DNA of 16,179 nucleotides, taken from Bacillota bacterium (GTDB taxonomy: Bacteria; Bacillota; Clostridia; Lachnospirales; Lachnospiraceae). Within the stretch, counting starts at the first letter, position 1. Each line of letters begins with the position of its first letter. The DNA is taken from positions 1 to 16,179 of the forward strand of contig JAEZLZ010000013.1 in assembly GCA_023415055.1 (NCBI GenBank), in the 5' to 3' direction. Positions 14,429 through 16,179 of the stretch are shown here, piece by piece. The notes below the pieces were generated by a model. That model was not told the DNA's origin. It saw only the letters and a program-made list of their open reading frames with translations, and made no database searches. A program made the position numbers and the translations under genes.

Positions 14429-15040
14429 TTACTTATCTCGTATATCATTAATCCAAATTGAAGGAAACCATTTTTCTATTTCAGAATTTTTATCTAAATA
14501 GTTCATTCTATTGAATTCTAATAAACGCTCAATGAATAATCTAAAATAATAATCACATTGATTTGTATACAACATTCTTTGGAATACAATACCATGTTTA
14601 TAGCAAAAGTTTCGTTTACACTTATAACTATTTATATCACATACTTTACCTATTTCAATGATTGCTAAAGGTAAGCTTAGATTATCAATTAAAAAAATAG
14701 CTAAATCAGATTTTAATGGATTACCCTTTTCGCTTAACATTTCTTCATTCTTATATTCTGGTATAAATATTAAAATCCCTTTATAGCTCTTCACTGTATT
14801 TTTAATATCACTCAAAACACATGAACCATCATAATCTGTAATAGCGTTTATTTTATTACAACATATACAAAACTTCTCTGGTCCTTGACGAAATATTACA
14901 TATGGTTTTCTAAAAAAATCAAATATACACCTTGTACATTCAAACAAAGTTTTATCGTGCAAACTCTTAATTTCATTTTTTGGTATATATACCCCATTAG
15001 ATAATTTATAAAAATCTTCAGTTGTATGAATTATACGCAA
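14429..15040 (-). CDS. Uncharacterised protein with Cys-pair (zinc-ribbon-like) region and possible nuclease-like core
   Basis: I do not recognise this gene. The start is set at TTG 15038-15040, preceded by GGAGGGA at good spacing; the upstream ATG at 15079 has no ribosome binding site. The 203-residue product has CTRC (35-38) and CICC (58-61), a spacing that could bind zinc. Beyond this, SDLAIFLIDNL then LAIIEIGK (Asp112, Glu129, Lys132) and a basic/aromatic helix with KHGIVFQRM follow the order of small PD-(D/E)XK or Vsr/DUF2726-like folds (D...E-x-x, then a helix and GIxxxRI). The canonical ExK lysine is replaced by Gly131. Nuclease relation is an inference from pattern only. The gene is AT-rich, lies inside the second element, and ends at the terminator beside end B. 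Confidence 0.6.
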   Translation of the reverse strand: MRIIHTTEDFYKLSNGVYIPKNEIKSLHDKTLFECTRCIFDFFRKPYVIFRQGPEKFCICCNKINAITDYDGSCVLSDIKNTVKSYKGILIFIPEYKNEEMLSEKGNPLKSDLAIFLIDNLSLPLAIIEIGKVCDINSYKCKRNFCYKHGIVFQRMLYTNQCDYYFRLFIERLLEFNRMNYLDKNSEIEKWFPSIWINDIRDK

Positions 15041-15085
15041 TTTTCTCCCTCCAAACATAATTAATATATTTATGGGCATAAAAAA

Positions 15086-15152
15086 ATACGTAAAAAAATT
15101 TTACACAATGTGCAATCTATTATATAATGCATAAGTGTTTTTTTTTACGTAT
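15086..15152. repeat. AT-rich inverted repeat between the two unknown genes
   Basis: ATACGTAAAAAAA (15086-15098) is inverted perfectly at 15140-15152. Imperfect inner symmetry includes ACAC/GTGT and TGCA/TGCA. It lies between the stop of the gene to the right and the start of the gene to the left, both on the minus strand. It may be an operator, a weak terminator or an attachment-type site. Confidence 0.6.
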
Positions 15153-15215
15153 CTTATAAAATATTATTATATCCTTTTTATTGTTAATATATCCGAGACA
15201 TTGCAACCTATCAAA

Positions 15216-16121
15216 TTAAAATATGACTTTTAGGTTACTAAATACCTTTGCTCTAATATTTAAGTCTATAATTTTATACTTGAAAAATCCACATAGATGT
15301 TTACTCATCAAAATGTCTTTTAACCGTGTTTTTAGCTTTTTAATTCTTATTCCATTCTCTTTATCTGATACAATTATGGAGAAAACAAATAATTTATCAG
15401 TGAAAAGGTCTGAAAGGTACAAATATACTTTCTCAAATGATTTTGCTAATTTAACAGCATTATAACTGTCATTAAGGTCTAAAAATATTACATTAACAAC
15501 ATCCTCCTTTATCGAACTAATGTAAATATGTCTACTCTGCATATTATTCAGATTAAAGCTATTAAGTTTTTCAATTTTTGCTCCTGGCATTTTAGTTTGT
15601 AAATTCTTCAACTGTTGTGCAGACAGGGCATCCAGGTTCTCAATTTCTTGTGTTATGGCAATACTCTCTTTTTCAAACCTTTTTAAAATAGCTGTATTCT
15701 GTTTGTCCTTATTTATCAATGTGGTATTGGAATGATAATAGTTAATAATATCATCTATGTTGTCAGCTTTTAACGGATACCTTAATATAAATTCATTAAT
15801 GAATGTTGACCTTTTTATCGCTGTAAAACCAACGTCAACTGACTTAGTATCCTTGGAACTTTCTTTATTAAGCAGGTATCGCAAAGAATATTTCTTAAGT
15901 TTAACATAATTATTATTAAATATTTTACATACATCCAATAGCTCGATTGATTGTAATTTCCGTAAATCCCTCCATACCTGTGTCTTATTTTTGCCTTCTA
16001 AACGCTCCATATACTGCTGAATATGAATTGACATCATTATGCCGTGTCCAAACCAATATATTAGTTTTATATAGCTTTCAAACGTTCTACAAGCCTCCTC
16101 CTTGTCCTTATTAGTTATCAT
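15216..16121 (-). CDS. Uncharacterised protein with winged-helix-like N-terminus
   Basis: I do not recognise this gene. The ATG at 16119-16121 is chosen because GGAGG lies eight bases before it; an earlier in-frame ATG (16136) would place that site inside the gene. The 301-residue product starts MITNKDKEEACRTF. Residues about 20-95 suggest a winged helix: HIQQYMERL, then TQVWRDLRKLQSIELLDV and a hairpin-like YVKLKKYSLRYLL. This resembles the replication-relaxation or mobile-element regulator pattern xxRxLRxLxxxGLL. Residues about 145-185 are a polar helix that may form a coiled coil. The C-terminal 110 residues are an alternating strand-helix region (VNVIFLDLND, KLFVFSIIVSD). The protein is very rich in Lys, Ile and Asn, fitting acquired DNA. 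It sits 17 bases after the end of another gene and probably shares its operon. Confidence 0.65.
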   Translation of the reverse strand: MITNKDKEEACRTFESYIKLIYWFGHGIMMSIHIQQYMERLEGKNKTQVWRDLRKLQSIELLDVCKIFNNNYVKLKKYSLRYLLNKESSKDTKSVDVGFTAIKRSTFINEFILRYPLKADNIDDIINYYHSNTTLINKDKQNTAILKRFEKESIAITQEIENLDALSAQQLKNLQTKMPGAKIEKLNSFNLNNMQSRHIYISSIKEDVVNVIFLDLNDSYNAVKLAKSFEKVYLYLSDLFTDKLFVFSIIVSDKENGIRIKKLKTRLKDILMSKHLCGFFKYKIIDLNIRAKVFSNLKVIF

Positions 16122-16137
16122 TTCTAAAACCTCCAAT

Positions 16138-16179
16138 CTAAACCCTAATTTGGTCGTATTCTACTTCAAGTGTCTGTAC
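16138..16179 (-). CDS. C-terminal tail of a further gene, cut by the window edge
   Basis: From the right edge the minus strand reads VQTLEVEYDQIRV and then TAG at 16138-16140. The next gene's ATG is 16 bases downstream with its GGAGG in the gap, the usual spacing inside an operon. The fragment is too short to name. Confidence 0.5.
   Translation of the reverse strand, partial: VQTLEVEYDQIRV

Noticed and set aside
1..16179. CRISPR array or insertion sequence with transposase
   Set aside because: No regularly spaced repeats of CRISPR length and no transposase-like reading frame were seen; the mobile signals are of integrase/relaxase type.

Overview
This is a low-GC Gram-positive chromosome segment. 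Strong AGGAGG-type ribosome binding sites, ATG/GTG/TTG starts, a DUF4179-type anti-sigma factor and a MobV relaxase all suggest a clostridial (probably Lachnospiraceae-like) host. No species marker is present, so this placement is inferred.

Left half (1 to about 10.1 kb), ordinary chromosome. On the minus strand are the first codons of a MarR-type regulator with a palindromic operator, a ketopantoate-reductase-like protein, and a dCache/HAMP methyl-accepting chemotaxis protein. On the plus strand follow a two-gene purine-salvage-type operon (NCS2-like nucleobase permease plus phosphoribosyltransferase), closed by a long hairpin and a strong terminator. Next comes a translationally coupled OmpR-family response regulator and histidine kinase, then a membrane-anchored protein with four PepSY-like domains, probably an output or sensor partner of that pair. 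A GNAT acetyltransferase lies beyond it on the minus strand, next to a 19-codon stub that reads like the start of a second, lost GNAT gene.

Right half (about 10.2 kb to the end), mobile-element territory. Two closely matching element ends lie in the same orientation at about 10.41 kb and 14.29 kb. Each has a minus-strand terminator, a core resembling the 3' end of a tRNA, a shared 19-bp box, and a pair of short direct repeats with an 11-bp period. The interval between them holds an ECF sigma / DUF4179 anti-sigma operon, an orphan GC-rich hairpin, a candidate MobV oriT, and a pseudogene. The pseudogene fuses the N-terminal part of a MobV relaxase, interrupted by an in-frame TAA, to the C-terminal catalytic tail of a tyrosine integrase. 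I read this as a decayed integrative mobilizable element.

A second, related element seems to start at 14.29 kb and run past the right edge. It carries two minus-strand genes I do not recognise. One has a zinc-ribbon-like N-terminus and a possible PD-(D/E)XK-type core; the other has a winged-helix-like N-terminus. An AT-rich 13-bp inverted repeat separates them. The tail of a further gene lies just upstream of the second one.

The best leads are the duplicated element ends, the oriT next to the MobV-integrase chimera, the uncharacterised two-gene cassette, and the kinase plus four-PepSY-domain module.
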